Positions 21,912 to 31,985 of a DNA stretch of 64,000 nucleotides are shown here, one piece after another. This DNA comes from Vesta saturnalis (lineage: Eukaryota > Arthropoda > Insecta > Coleoptera > Lampyridae), in NCBI GenBank assembly GCA_036346205.1, contig JARFJB010001965.1, forward strand, positions 1,462,001-1,526,000. The letters are read 5' to 3'. Below the pieces are notes generated by a model that worked only from the letters and a program-made list of their open reading frames with translations, did not search any database and was not told where the DNA came from. Position 1 is the stretch's first letter. Each line of letters opens with the position of its first letter. A program made the translations under genes and the position numbers.

Positions 21912-22760
21912 ATGGGTCGCTCGTCAAAAACGAACCATGTAGGTAAAAAGCAAAGGTGTCGGTGTAGTTCATCATCGAGTTCGTTAAGTTCGACGTCTCT
22001 GATGATGCGCGGCGTCAAGTGAAAAGGTTAAAAAACCGCCTAGCGAAAATAGAAAACTGTATCAAAATTCGATATATCCAGTTGTGACGAAACGCTCATG
22101 TCTACATTTGATCCCCAAAAAGATGATTTTTCCATTGAAGTGTGGGTATCGCGAGTAGACGATATCGCTGGTTGTTCAGAGTGACCCGATAAAGTGGTAT
22201 CAAACATTGTTGCGAATCGATTTTGTGGAGTGGCCAGACACGGATACGATAGGCAGCAATATTAAAATGTGGAATGGCGGTATCTCAGAGAGGATTTGAC
22301 TAACTAATTTCGTAAACCACTTCCGTTCTCTAAGTTGTTGCTCCTCCTGGACAAAATTTGGGCGAGTACTCTTTTGATAAACTAGTTAAACTGAAGTTGC
22401 CCGATGTGCACATACCTGAACCGTATCTTGTTGACGCTGTAATTGGTGGAATACCGAACGAAAATATTACAATTTCCAAGGGACCAACGAATTGTATGCT
22501 TTCTTGAGTATGTTGGGGTGTGTACCAGATAGGAGAGCTGGGGGTCAAACCTTGGTAAGATTTTAGAGACATCCTATAAACGTATTATCCAATCGTCCAG
22601 TTGGAAGCAGGATATTTAAACGGAATATCAGTTGTTTTAACAGCAAAGGACCCAACTACGTGAGTGAGTGCCCCAAGCCTCGTGTAGTATGTTTTAATTG
22701 TAAACGATTGGGCCATATTCAGAATAAATGCCCTTTAACAGTACTAAAAGTACCAACCAG
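21912..22760 (+). pseudogene. Gypsy #2 gag (capsid and zinc knuckle)
   Basis: Starts plausibly with the Met at 21912 (MGRSSKTNHVGKKQRC, then a Ser-rich run). The capsid region is in pieces: TFDPQKDDFSIEVWVSRVDD (about 22105-22165) and LVKLKLPDVHIPEPYLVDAV (about 22385-22440). A canonical CCHC knuckle, CFNCKRLGHIQNKC, lies at 22689-22730. Frameshifts and stops separate the pieces, so no complete Gag can be made. Confidence 0.8.
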
Positions 22761-22937
22761 CCGAAGACATCTTCTCACTATGATGTCAACGAAGCCAACA
22801 TACAGCACAGCGGTTGGAAAAATCCTTATGTAAAGTATGCCATTATTAAGTATAGAAAAGTGAACTGTGTGATAGATACGGGTAATACGTCAAGTTTAAT
22901 TAGGAATTCCATTTTGAAAAAACTTTGGTTCAAGTAA
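22761..22937 (+). pseudogene. Gypsy #2 protease fragment
   Basis: The reading frame after the knuckle ends with VNCVIDTGNTSSLIRNSILK. It carries the aspartic protease active-site triplet DTG at 22875-22883. The flap region after it is broken by a stop at 22935. Confidence 0.75.
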
Positions 22938-23149
22938 AGGAAGTCACTGCTTTAATTACGGGGAGAGATGAAAAATTGGTACAAGACTGTATAATGAGTG
23001 GAGATTTCTTAACCTCGCCCAATGTAATATTCATGAAAAGTGGGAATAAAGTTATTTACGTCAGCTAGCTGAATTGCAGTTCTCGCCACGACAGGGGATT
23101 GCGAATGTAATTGCGCATCCTGTGTTTGGCAGTGCAGACTCGGATCTAA

Positions 23150-24520
23150 AAGAACAGTGTAACGTATTGTTGAGTACATACCGAGACTGCATTTCCTATT
23201 CGATGGCGGACTTAGACAAGATAACTGACCAAATTAACAATTAAATATGTTACCGAAAACCCATCGCGTATAGACCATGCCGAATGCCGCTGAAAGAGAA
23301 AGAGATTTTACGTGGTATAATTGATGAGTTATTAGCTAAGGGTATAGTTCGACCATCCAAGTTTCCACATGCAAGTTCAGGTGTTTTGGTAAAGAAAAAG
23401 ATTCACAATTATCAAATGTGTGTTGATCATAAATGCTTAAATACAGTAACGGTAAAGGACAAGTACCCGCTACCGCTGATTGAGGAACAATTAGACAAGT
23501 TAGGGAGTCATCAATGTTTTATAACCCTGGATTTGACTTTGGGGTTCTACCAAGTCCCTGCTGCGGAAGAGTCAGTTCCTAAAACCGCTCTGGTCACACC
23601 GGATGATCATCGGAGTTTCTAGGACTGCCATTTTTGCTTTCAAAGGCGCCAGCGGTTTTTCAGAGGCTTATGAACAACGTTTTGGGGTCTTTCAAAAAAT
23701 TCTATCGCCTCTCCGTATATTGATTATGTAGTCATACCGTCCCAAATCCTAGGGAAGGACTGAACCGATTGCGTCAGGTGTTGGAAGCTTTGCGTAAGAA
23801 TCATTTAACATTGAAGTCATAGAAATGTCGTTTATTTCAGAAAAATATAGACTATGTAGGTAGGAAAATCACAGTTGAAGGAATAAAACCAGGTGTTCGT
23901 AAAGTGCAAGCCGTTTTAGAGATGAAAGAACCTCAGACAGTGAAGGAGGTACGACAATTCCTAAGATTATCGTAGTATTTTCGTCGTCATTTAAAAAATT
24001 ATCCCGAATGATGGAGCCGCTAACCCGTCTATTACGTGAAAGTGCTCTGTGGATCTGGGAACCGCAGCAACAAGGTGCCTTTGAATCTGTCAAAACGATG
24101 TTGACAACGAGGCCAGTGTTGTCGCTTTTTTCCCGAATTAGACACTGAATTACATACAGATGCCAGTTCACTGGGATTTGGTGCAATTTTATTACAAAAA
24201 TACGATGAAACTTTACGTGTAGTAGCGTACTATTGTAAGCAGACTACGTTGGAGCAAACATTTTATCATTTCTTTGAGTCGGAGACAATGGCTGTTGTTT
24301 ATGCTTTGAGCATTTTAGAGTATACTAGGTTGGATTAAAATTCCTAGTGGTAACTGATTGCAATGCTTTAAGAACGGCATTGTCAAAAAGGGACTTGATA
24401 CCACGAGCGGCGAGATGGTGGCTCGAAGTGAAATTATGTATCGCGCAGGGAGATGCATGTCTCATGTTGATACATTGAGTAGGCAACCAGTCGACGTACC
24501 GGACATTAACCAAGCCGACT
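23150..24520 (+). pseudogene. Gypsy #2 reverse transcriptase and RNase H
   Basis: An open stretch at 23284-23622 holds the RT fingers and first palm motif: GIVRPSKFPHASSGVLVKKK, MCVDHKCLNTVTVKDKYPLP and FITLDLTLGFYQVP (catalytic Asp present). After a frameshift, LMNNVLGSFKKF leads to the catalytic box, which reads YIDYVV at 23716-23733 instead of YIDDVV, so one metal-binding Asp is replaced by Tyr. The thumb follows (CRLFQKNIDYVG; EPQTVKEVRQFL), then RNase H with its first Asp (HTDASSLGFGAILLQ, about 24150-24200). A fragment near 24440-24480 reads RAGRCMSHVDTLSRQPVDV, the family's domain end. There are many frameshifts. Confidence 0.88.
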
Positions 24521-24639
24521 TAACTGAAGGTGATTGGATATTGGCTCAGCTGCGGGAAGGATCGATAGCTCGAATTCGCACGATTTTGAGGTGTTACGAG
24601 AAAACGAGAGAGACAAAATGTATTTTGATGAATACGAGT

Positions 24640-25652
24640 TGAAGGATGAACGAGCCTATAGAAGGTTAAAAATGGTTCCCAGAAGTGTAAGATGGCATGT
24701 GTGCCGACTTGTCATGATCAAGCAGGTCATTCTGGTATTGAAAGCACGGTAAAGAGGGTGCAGAGATATTGATTTGCAAAACGCTTGGTAACGAAGTATG
24801 TTCGAGCGTGTTTAAATTGGTCCTATTAGAAAAAGTGTTTTGGTAAGAAGCTAGGGAAAAAGTGGACGTACCTTTTCATACTGTCCATGTAGACCATGTT
24901 CGTTTGTTCGTCATAGAGGACGCCTTTACGAAGTTTGTGATCATCGAAGCGGTGAAGTCGTAGAAGACTTAACCGGTAGTACTAGTGTTACAACATATCA
25001 TGTGCTTGTTCGGTGTGCCGGCCCGTATAAGTGCTTTTATTGCACATTCATTTAAACTGTTTTGTGAAACATACATCAAACATGTGCTTAAAGCTGATTC
25101 TATTCCACGCGCAAACGGACAGTGCGAAAGGTATAAGCGAGCGATTCTTAATGCGTTACCTACCCTTAGTGCTGATACCGAAGGTATACAGTGGGACACG
25201 TATGTGAAAGAAGCGCAAAACGCGATAAGTACTGCTTTTAATAAAAGTATCAACCAGGCACCGTCCGAATCTTTGATGGGATACCAGCCAAGCCTATGGC
25301 ATAAGCACCCTTGTTGGCAGAAGTTGAAACGGGGATGGAACGCCTTTAACTTGTCCAAGGTGAGGCACAAAGTGAAGAGGTATATCACGGCAGATCAAGC
25401 TCGCCAGAAGGAGTATTATGACAAACATCGCAAAGTGACTGATAAGTCTAGTAAGGTGCTAACACTAGTCACTAGCTCGACAAATGCTGGATCAAGTAAA
25501 ACGCTTTTACTTAAGTATAGAGGCCCGTTCAAGGTGGAGTCTGTCATGTTTAATGATAGATACTTGGTAGAAGATTTACGTGAAGAACGTCACAAGGCAC
25601 GAACTGTAATAACAGTAGAGAAGTTACGGCTCTGGTCTTCGGTCCAGGTGTA
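24640..25652 (+). pseudogene. Gypsy #2 integrase
   Basis: The zinc-binding region is broken (VMIKQVILVLKAR and neighbouring frames near 24710-24800). The core's first Asp region (HVDHV) is near 24885-24900, followed by DAFTKFVIIEAVKS. A 222-codon open stretch (24985-25653) then covers the rest. The segment around the second catalytic Asp is shortened to VPARISAFIAHSFK (25018-25059), where the family has an Asp-containing box before the Phe. The Glu is kept (RANGQCERYKRAIL, Glu at 25126-25128). The C-terminal domain is present (LLKYRGPFKVESVMFNDRYL), to a stop at 25651. The open reading frame is striking next to a lost active-site residue. Confidence 0.88.
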
Positions 25653-25991
25653 AATAGTAGTGGCCACCAATGTGATTACATAGTTCTGTCCAGTGTAGCA
25701 TAGTTTGAGATCTGGTTGTCACCACACGGACATAGCTGTTCCGTTATGTAATTTTTGAGATGTGGTTGTCGCCACACGGGCCTGATCTGCCCAGACTTTT
25801 TCCAGTGTTGTTCAGTATAGCTTTGAAGGCGTACTTAAAGGAGTTTGGAGAAAACGGGATTGTGCTGCTTGAGCACAGGCAGTTTGTCAGGATGGTCGAA
25901 TGTTATAGTCAATAAGTTTGAACTAGTAATTATAGGGCTATTGCCCCATTTATTAAATCGTATATGAGCTAATAAGTGTAGAAATAAGCAC
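25653..25991. other. Gypsy #2 3' non-coding segment before the right LTR
   Basis: It contains a repeated GTGGTTGTCGCCACACGG-type string (about 25711 and 25751, imperfect). There is no strong polypurine tract directly before 25992. Confidence 0.5.
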
Positions 25992-26053
25992 TGTTAAGTG
26001 AATAGGGCGTCTACCAGTAATATGATATTATATTTAAGATATGTATGTTAAAT
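25992..26053 (+). repeat. Right LTR of gypsy #2, first 62 bp
   Basis: It aligns without gaps to 21568-21629 (shared GTAATATGATATTATATTTA and flanking bases; six mismatches by eye). The match ends abruptly at 26053, where satellite-like sequence begins. The LTR 3' part is found at 34370-34459. Confidence 0.85.
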
Positions 26054-26420
26054 GTGAGAGAAGGACTTCCAACCTTTTTTCTCCCCCTTTCTTTTTTGAA
26101 CGTTTTTAACCCATTTTTACAAGCTTATTGAAAAGGATTTTCAAACCCTTTTTGAAAAAATTTACCCTTTTTTAAAAGGGGAAGGATTTTCAATCCCAAT
26201 TTTAAGTGTGAAGGTTTCCAACCCTTAAATCCCCGGAAGGATTTTCCATTTATAACATTGAGACAGGTTTTCCCCAAACCAAAGGTAGCCGGTTTTCCCC
26301 TTAAAATTTTCGACCATTAAAGACCGGATTTTCCAACCCCTTATTTTTAATGTGTGGAGGCCAATTTTCGCATTTTTCCCCGGGAGCCGGTTTTCAACCC
26401 TAAATTTTACCGGTTACGTT
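26054..26420 (-). repeat. Degenerate satellite array, left copy
   Basis: A roughly 25-37-bp unit repeats about ten times. Clear examples are GAAGGATTTTCAATCCCAAT (26181), GACCGGATTTTCCAACCCC (26322) and GCCGGTTTTCAACCC (26386). On the minus strand the unit is GGGTTGAAAATCCGGTC, the same unit as the array at 31010-31340, so the two arrays are inverted relative to each other. Confidence 0.75.
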
Positions 26421-27940
26421 GGACAAACCCAAATTATTTCTTTTGGGGTTTTGGTTTAATTTAATTCCGACGAAAAAAAACGCTTTTAAATATGGAACAA
26501 TTATACGTTGAAAGGCAAGGGAATTTTAAAGTTAATTTTTTTTGATGGTTCCCAACCTTAAAATTTTTGGATATCCTTGGGATAAAGTGAGAAATTTTTG
26601 GGTAAGCAAGAACAAAAGGGGTATTATCGTCGATTTCGTAGGTTAAGTAAAAGTTAAGAAGCGTAAAAATAATATTTAGATATTAGTGAGAAACAGGACA
26701 TTATCCAAGAGTTTCCTTTGGTATGCGAAGGCTGTTGTTCAGTCCAGTGTAACATTTTCAATCCATTTTGATGTGACGGATTGCAATTTAATCGGATGGG
26801 ATTTTCTAATTTAACCTAAGATTCCTAATTGTTCCTCTGACAATTTCGATTTTTTAAAGTTAACAGTTTCCTATTTTAACTGAGTTTTCTTAATTGTGAT
26901 ACAAGAAATATTTCAAAAATTTATGCTTTCTTGAGTATTTGGTTTCCAGTGGACGGTTCAAATTTACTCCTACGTATACAATCCATTAATTTTGGATTAG
27001 TTGTTTAACAGAACTGTGAGGCGCCTGTTTGTTATGAAACGATTGGCCTTGATAGTACAGCTGTACAGGAACTTTTAGTGACGGACTGACGGTTGAATTT
27101 TGTAATATCAATTAAGTTGGTAACTGTTAAATACTAATTAATAGAATTCATTTTAAAATGGTCAGTAGATACCTTAAACGAAAAGGTAAAGATGATAAAT
27201 GGATTTAATGCAGTAAATTATAAAAATTTTTACGTATAAATCAGTCTAAAGGATTCAATGAACACTTTTTAGTAATACTAAAGTTAACGATTTTAACATA
27301 ACTGCATTTATTCATCGTGCAAGAATGGACCTTAAATTTTAGAAACAGCTTAGATACGAATCTGAAAAAAGTTACTAATTGTAGTTTAGAGGTATGTCAC
27401 TGTTCCTCAATATTTTGTGAAAAATTGCATTTATTTTATCATAAATGTAAAATAAAAACAACTCGCTAAGTGTTACATAGCAGTGTCTCAATGTATACTA
27501 TTATTAGGATAAAGTTGATGGAATGATTATCAACCTATTTTAACCATTATGTTTTGGATGTTTGCTAACATTGACAGTTTCAGTTATAATTGTTAAATTT
27601 ATACTGTTAATTTTAATACGCCGTCTAGGAAGATAATTTAACCAAGTGGGTAGTTTGTAAGAATTTTTAGTTATGTTAGAATGTTGTATATTTATGAAAG
27701 AATGTGTTAATAACATTGAGAGCATGCCAATCAAAGGCAAGCTCGTTCTGGTTTAGGATAAAACCGACATAAGAGGCGTTTTATAACATATGCTATGTTA
27801 GAGTGTGGTTAGGTCAATACTTCAGACATCCCCGAAGATGTCCGATTCACCTAACATTGACGAGTACGCTTGCGCACAAGACCCAAAGCTAGCTGCGTTC
27901 TCGTTTCTCGTGTGTTTCGCTCTTAAAGTGTAACTGTCAT
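26421..27940. other. AT-rich non-coding DNA between the inverted arrays (part 1)
   Basis: The first 200 bases have an unusual homopolymer-rich texture. No gene or TE motif follows up to the acidic frame at 27944. Confidence 0.4.
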
Positions 27941-27943
27941 CGA

Positions 27944-28225
27944 GTGAGCATTACTATAATGTATTCTCCTGTTTATGAGCCAACATCAGCGGACATTAGA
28001 GATTTTACTGACTTGTTAATAAACTATTACAACATATCCGTTCAAGATAATGATGAAAGCGATGACGTGGTTGAGCTGGTGTATCTCACATCCAAGATGA
28101 TGATTCACAGAAGAGAAAGAAGAGCGATGAGGTAGGGGAAGCAAATCTCAAAATCATGATGATGATGATGAGGACGACTCACGGTTAAAGAAGAAGAAGA
28201 AAACCGATAAAGCATGTTATTAAAT
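27944..28225 (+). pseudogene. Decayed acidic/lysine-rich C-terminus, unassigned
   Basis: A 63-codon frame (YNISVQDNDESDDVVELVYL) runs into other frames that read QDDDSQKRKKSDEVGEAN and SQNHDDDDEDDSRLKKKK, ending TDKACY and a stop at about 28223. Alternating acidic and basic runs are typical of nuclear-protein tails. A related piece lies at 28985-29100. It could be the last exon of a duplicated host gene or chance low complexity. Confidence 0.35.
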
Positions 28226-28245
28226 AATATTGATGTATTGTTGTT

Positions 28246-28270
28246 TATAATAATAATAATAATAATAATA
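28246..28270. repeat. (TAA)n microsatellite
   Basis: Eight to nine AAT triplets. Confidence 0.95.
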
Positions 28271-28391
28271 TATTTTCAAACGTTAAGCTTTCCTTCGGTT
28301 TTGTTGATAAACCTGTTTTTTCTAGCGGTGCTCCACCGTCTTGATTCATGTTTGCAAGTTTACAAGTTTTTCGCTTTAGCGTGTTTTCGCT

Positions 28392-28394
<3 letters not shown>

Positions 28395-28422
<28 letters not shown>
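28395..28422. repeat. (GT)n microsatellite
   Basis: Fourteen GT units, directly followed by a CGTACG-rich tract. Confidence 0.97.
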
Positions 28423-28425
28423 TTA

Positions 28426-28572
28426 GCGTGCGGTACGTACGGGCTGGAACGGTACTGTGAGTTGCGTACGTGCGAGCTGCGTACGTTCGTGGTAGAGCGT
28501 GGCGTACGTACGAGCGTTCGAGTGCGTGCGTGCGAGCGTACGTGCGAGCTGCGTGCGTCGTGCGCGTTTTTC
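28426..28572. repeat. GCGTACGT-rich alternating tract
   Basis: CGTACG or GTACGT recurs many times with GCGAGCT spacers (TGCGTACGTGCGAGCTGCGT and close variants). It is alternating purine-pyrimidine and strongly CpG-rich against AT-rich flanks. Confidence 0.8.
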
Positions 28573-28984
28573 GTTTGATCCTCGTGCTAAAGCTAGTCGA
28601 TTGTTGTAGTTGTAGCCCTATTGTGTTGACTAAGAGCTATAATTGGAAGCGTTGTTGCTATACCTGGCCGTGGAGTTATGTTTAATTAGCTTTTTTTGAC
28701 AGATGTATTTATTTATGATAAGATCAGGCTTGCATGTAAAGTAATATAGAGGTGAAACTAACTAGCTAATGTGTTTTGCTGCTACACGTATCACAGTATT
28801 GAAGATTCTGTTTATGTATTAGAAAACGTAACAGCTTCGAAACAGAGTGCAGATAAAAATTGAAGAAAGTGAATACGGTACAACTTGGCGAGCAGACTTA
28901 AAGGTTTTAAGTGTACAGCATTCCCAGAGCAGCGTTGAAACCATTTAATTTAGGACTAACCTCATGTCCATGTAATAATGTCTG

Positions 28985-29100
28985 ATAAACTATTAGGGTT
29001 ATTAGCTTTTTATAGGTTACAATATAATCGTTCAAGGTGAAGACGATGAGATGGTAGTATCTCAAAATTCGATGATGATGATACTCCATGAAATTTCAAA
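28985..29100 (+). repeat. Partial duplicate of the acidic segment at 27944-28225
   Basis: TTACAATATAATCGTTCAAG followed by GACGATGAGATGG and TATCTCAAAATTCGATGATG parallels TTACAACATATCCGTTCAAG, GATGACGTGG and ATCTCAAAATCATGATGATG in the first copy. Translation is alike in part (IVQGEDDEMVVSQ). Confidence 0.45.
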
Positions 29101-31009
29101 TAAAATTAGCTTACGTCACTCTTATTTTCAAATTAGAAATTTTTAAAACGTTTAGTTGACAGCTATTAATCCCATCTGATAAAAATACAAAGAATTATGC
29201 GGCAGAAGTGTTGAGATGCTTGAAATCGAAGCCACAATAAGAATGTGTTTGACGTATGTGCTTCTAATCAACTACCCAGACACGCACCTCGACCGAGTGC
29301 GATTATCGTAAACACGACCTGCAGACAAACCAGACCAGCATTGGACCTCTAAATTGACGAGAGTTAACAGATTGTTTGAGTTTCAAACCTACTTGTTTAG
29401 GTTAACAATTTTCTCAAGGTAGAATGAGTATGCTGTTGTGAAATAAAATTTCGTATATAGATAAAAACATATAGTCTAAAAGGTTAATTAATAGAAAACA
29501 TTTTTAATAACATTTTTTCTTAGAATAATAAAATATTCATAAACCAATATAGTCAACTTAAACTCAGGTGTATTTTTAAAAGTTAAATTTTGTGTTTAAA
29601 ACTGATTCCTTGTCTGATGTAGATTTATAAACCTTCATGTTAATTATACTAGTACTTTTTGAAATATCATTCGTATATAAGAATAATACAGGTTTGCTTC
29701 AAACGATCTTCATCGTATACTTTAACAGTAAACCTTTTCAGATAGTTGATCACCCTATTAAAATGGAGCGTTAATAGTTTATAGAAGTACGAGTGTAATA
29801 AAAAATACGCTACATGCGATTGTGTTATAAACTAGTGGAGGTCGTTATTAATTCGTGTATAAGTTGATTTATGTAAGTAGAAGTAAAATAATACAGGTCC
29901 ACTTACACATTTTATATATATTGAAAACAATTACTTGAAATAAAACGGCGTATCAACTCTAATAATATTTTTTAGAAAATATATTAACCATTTTATATTG
30001 GTTTTAGACTATTAAATTAAAAAAAGTTATATAATTACACGGTAATTAGTAAATGAACAGTAATTTCTTACTAAATGTTATGGAATTTTAAACATTCCAA
30101 ACACTTAATATGGTTTTTATAAAACAATTGTGTGTCCGTATACGAATATTTTCAAACAATTTATTTTAAGAGAAAGGTAAATGATGTTGCTGAAGTGTAT
30201 AAAGACAATGAGGTTGTTTGTATATTTTACATTCTAATTAAATAATAGCTAGTTTTTACACAACTAGAAAGTTTAGTTGACAAGTAAACACAAAGCGGTG
30301 ACCATCACTCAGTGCCTAAAACGTTACAGATCTGGTATGTGTTGTGTTAACCTTTTATTTATTTACAGATTTTTAATTACAGTTAACACAAGCATTAAGT
30401 TTCTTTAAAAATATTAAGGCGTACAACATTCTTAACGGACGGTAGATATTATTTTCAATGCAGGTAAACTATTTTTTAAAACGTTTAAATCGACAAATTT
30501 AGTAATTAACTTATAAAATGTTTTTTGTTCATTAAGCAGTAATTTTTATATTCATAGGATTTTAATTACGATAATAAAATAATTTTATAATTAAACTTTA
30601 CTTCATTCAAATTCCCCAGTAATTTAATCTCTATCTACTCCTTATTAGAAACTTTTCTCACATACATATACCTTTTAAACAATAGACATAATAATATCTT
30701 ATAATTATGCAATTAATGTCATTCAACCTCCAGGTTATAACCAAAAGACCTTAAAATTAAGTATCTAGAAATAACTCTAAGTCATCCAAGTCCTGCCACA
30801 GGTCCACCTAAATACAGTTCTAAACCCTAGCTTACCACAAACCTGACTCCAACCCTAGCTCCACCACCAAGGCCAAACTCTAAGACTTATCTAGTCCAGA
30901 CCAAACCAGGACCATTCCTACGTTAACAAAATCATCCGTAAAAGGTCCTTAATAAGCCATAAGTACAAAAAAATAATAAAAATTTAGGTAATACAATATC
31001 TATAATTAA
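29101..31009. other. AT-rich non-coding DNA between the inverted arrays (part 2)
   Basis: There are no coding motifs. A C-rich patch at about 30780-30930 has AACCCTAGCT twice but no telomere-type array. Confidence 0.5.
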
Positions 31010-31340
31010 AAAAATAGGTTGAAACAGGTCTCAATGATGTTAAAAAATAATGGTAATTGTCTCACGGAGTTTAAAAATAATTGAAATATCCGGTCTCACA
31101 CGTGGATTAAAATAAGCTGGAAATCATCACGTGGATGTGTAAAAATAATTAGGGATTAAAATACTTCTCAACGTTAATATATAAAAATAAAGTGAAAATG
31201 GTCTCAAGTTTAAAATTAGGTGAAAATGTATACAGTGTGAAAATAATTAGGTGAAAATGTTCACACGTGGATAAAAATAAGGGTGGAAATCGGTCTCCAC
31301 GTGATGTGCAAAATAGGGTTGAAAATCGGCTCCGGAGCTA
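31010..31340 (+). repeat. Degenerate satellite array, right copy (inverted)
   Basis: Units such as GGTGAAAATGTTCACACGTG, GGTGGAAATCGGTCTCCACG and GGGTTGAAAATCGGCTCC recur roughly every 35-40 bp, linked by AAAAATAA. This is the reverse complement of the unit at 26054-26420. Confidence 0.75.
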
Positions 31341-31985
31341 AATATTTAAATTTTAAAAATAGCAAAACAAAAAAAAAAACCCAACCCCGGGGAAAAAAAA
31401 CCTTTTAAATTGAAAATAAAAAATTTTAGAAAACGGAAAAAAATTTAAAATTTTTAAAATTTTTATTTTAAATTTATCAAAAAAAATTAAAAATTTTTCC
31501 CCCCAAAAAAACCCTTTACCAAAAATCTTTTTAAAGGTTTTTTAAACCCTTTTTTCAAAAAATTTAATTTAAAATAAAACATTTATTTAAAGTTTTTTAA
31601 TAAAATTAAAAATTTTTTAATGTTTTTAAAAATGTAAAAAAGTTTCCCGGATTTAAAAAAAAAAATTTTTTCCATTAAATTAATTTTAAAAAACCAAAAA
31701 AAAAAAACCCCAACTTTAAAAAATAAAAAATGGGTTCAAGAAAAAAAATAAAGGGAAAAATTTTCTTAAAAAATTTTGGGTATTTTTTAAATTTAAAAAA
31801 AGGGTGGTCCCAATTTGCTGTAAAATTTAAAAAAGGGGGGAAAAAAGCCAAAAATAAAAGGGGGGAAAACTAAAAAATTTTTTTAAGTTTTTTTTGATAA
31901 AATACTTGTTTTGATTCATTTTAAAATAAAAAATTGGTTAATAAAAAATCGTGGAAAGAAAAAAATTTCCCCCAAAAGGAAAAAA
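31341..31985. other. Homopolymer-rich low-complexity stretch
   Basis: It is dominated by runs of A, T, G and C of 4-10 bases (for example CCCCGGGGAAAAAAAA). This texture is unlike the rest of the window. It may include a badly degraded left end of the transposon that follows (AGGGTGGTCCC at about 31801). Confidence 0.5.

Noticed and set aside
30780..30930. AACCCTAGCT repeats as telomere-like sequence
   Set aside because: Only two imperfect copies; no TTAGG array.
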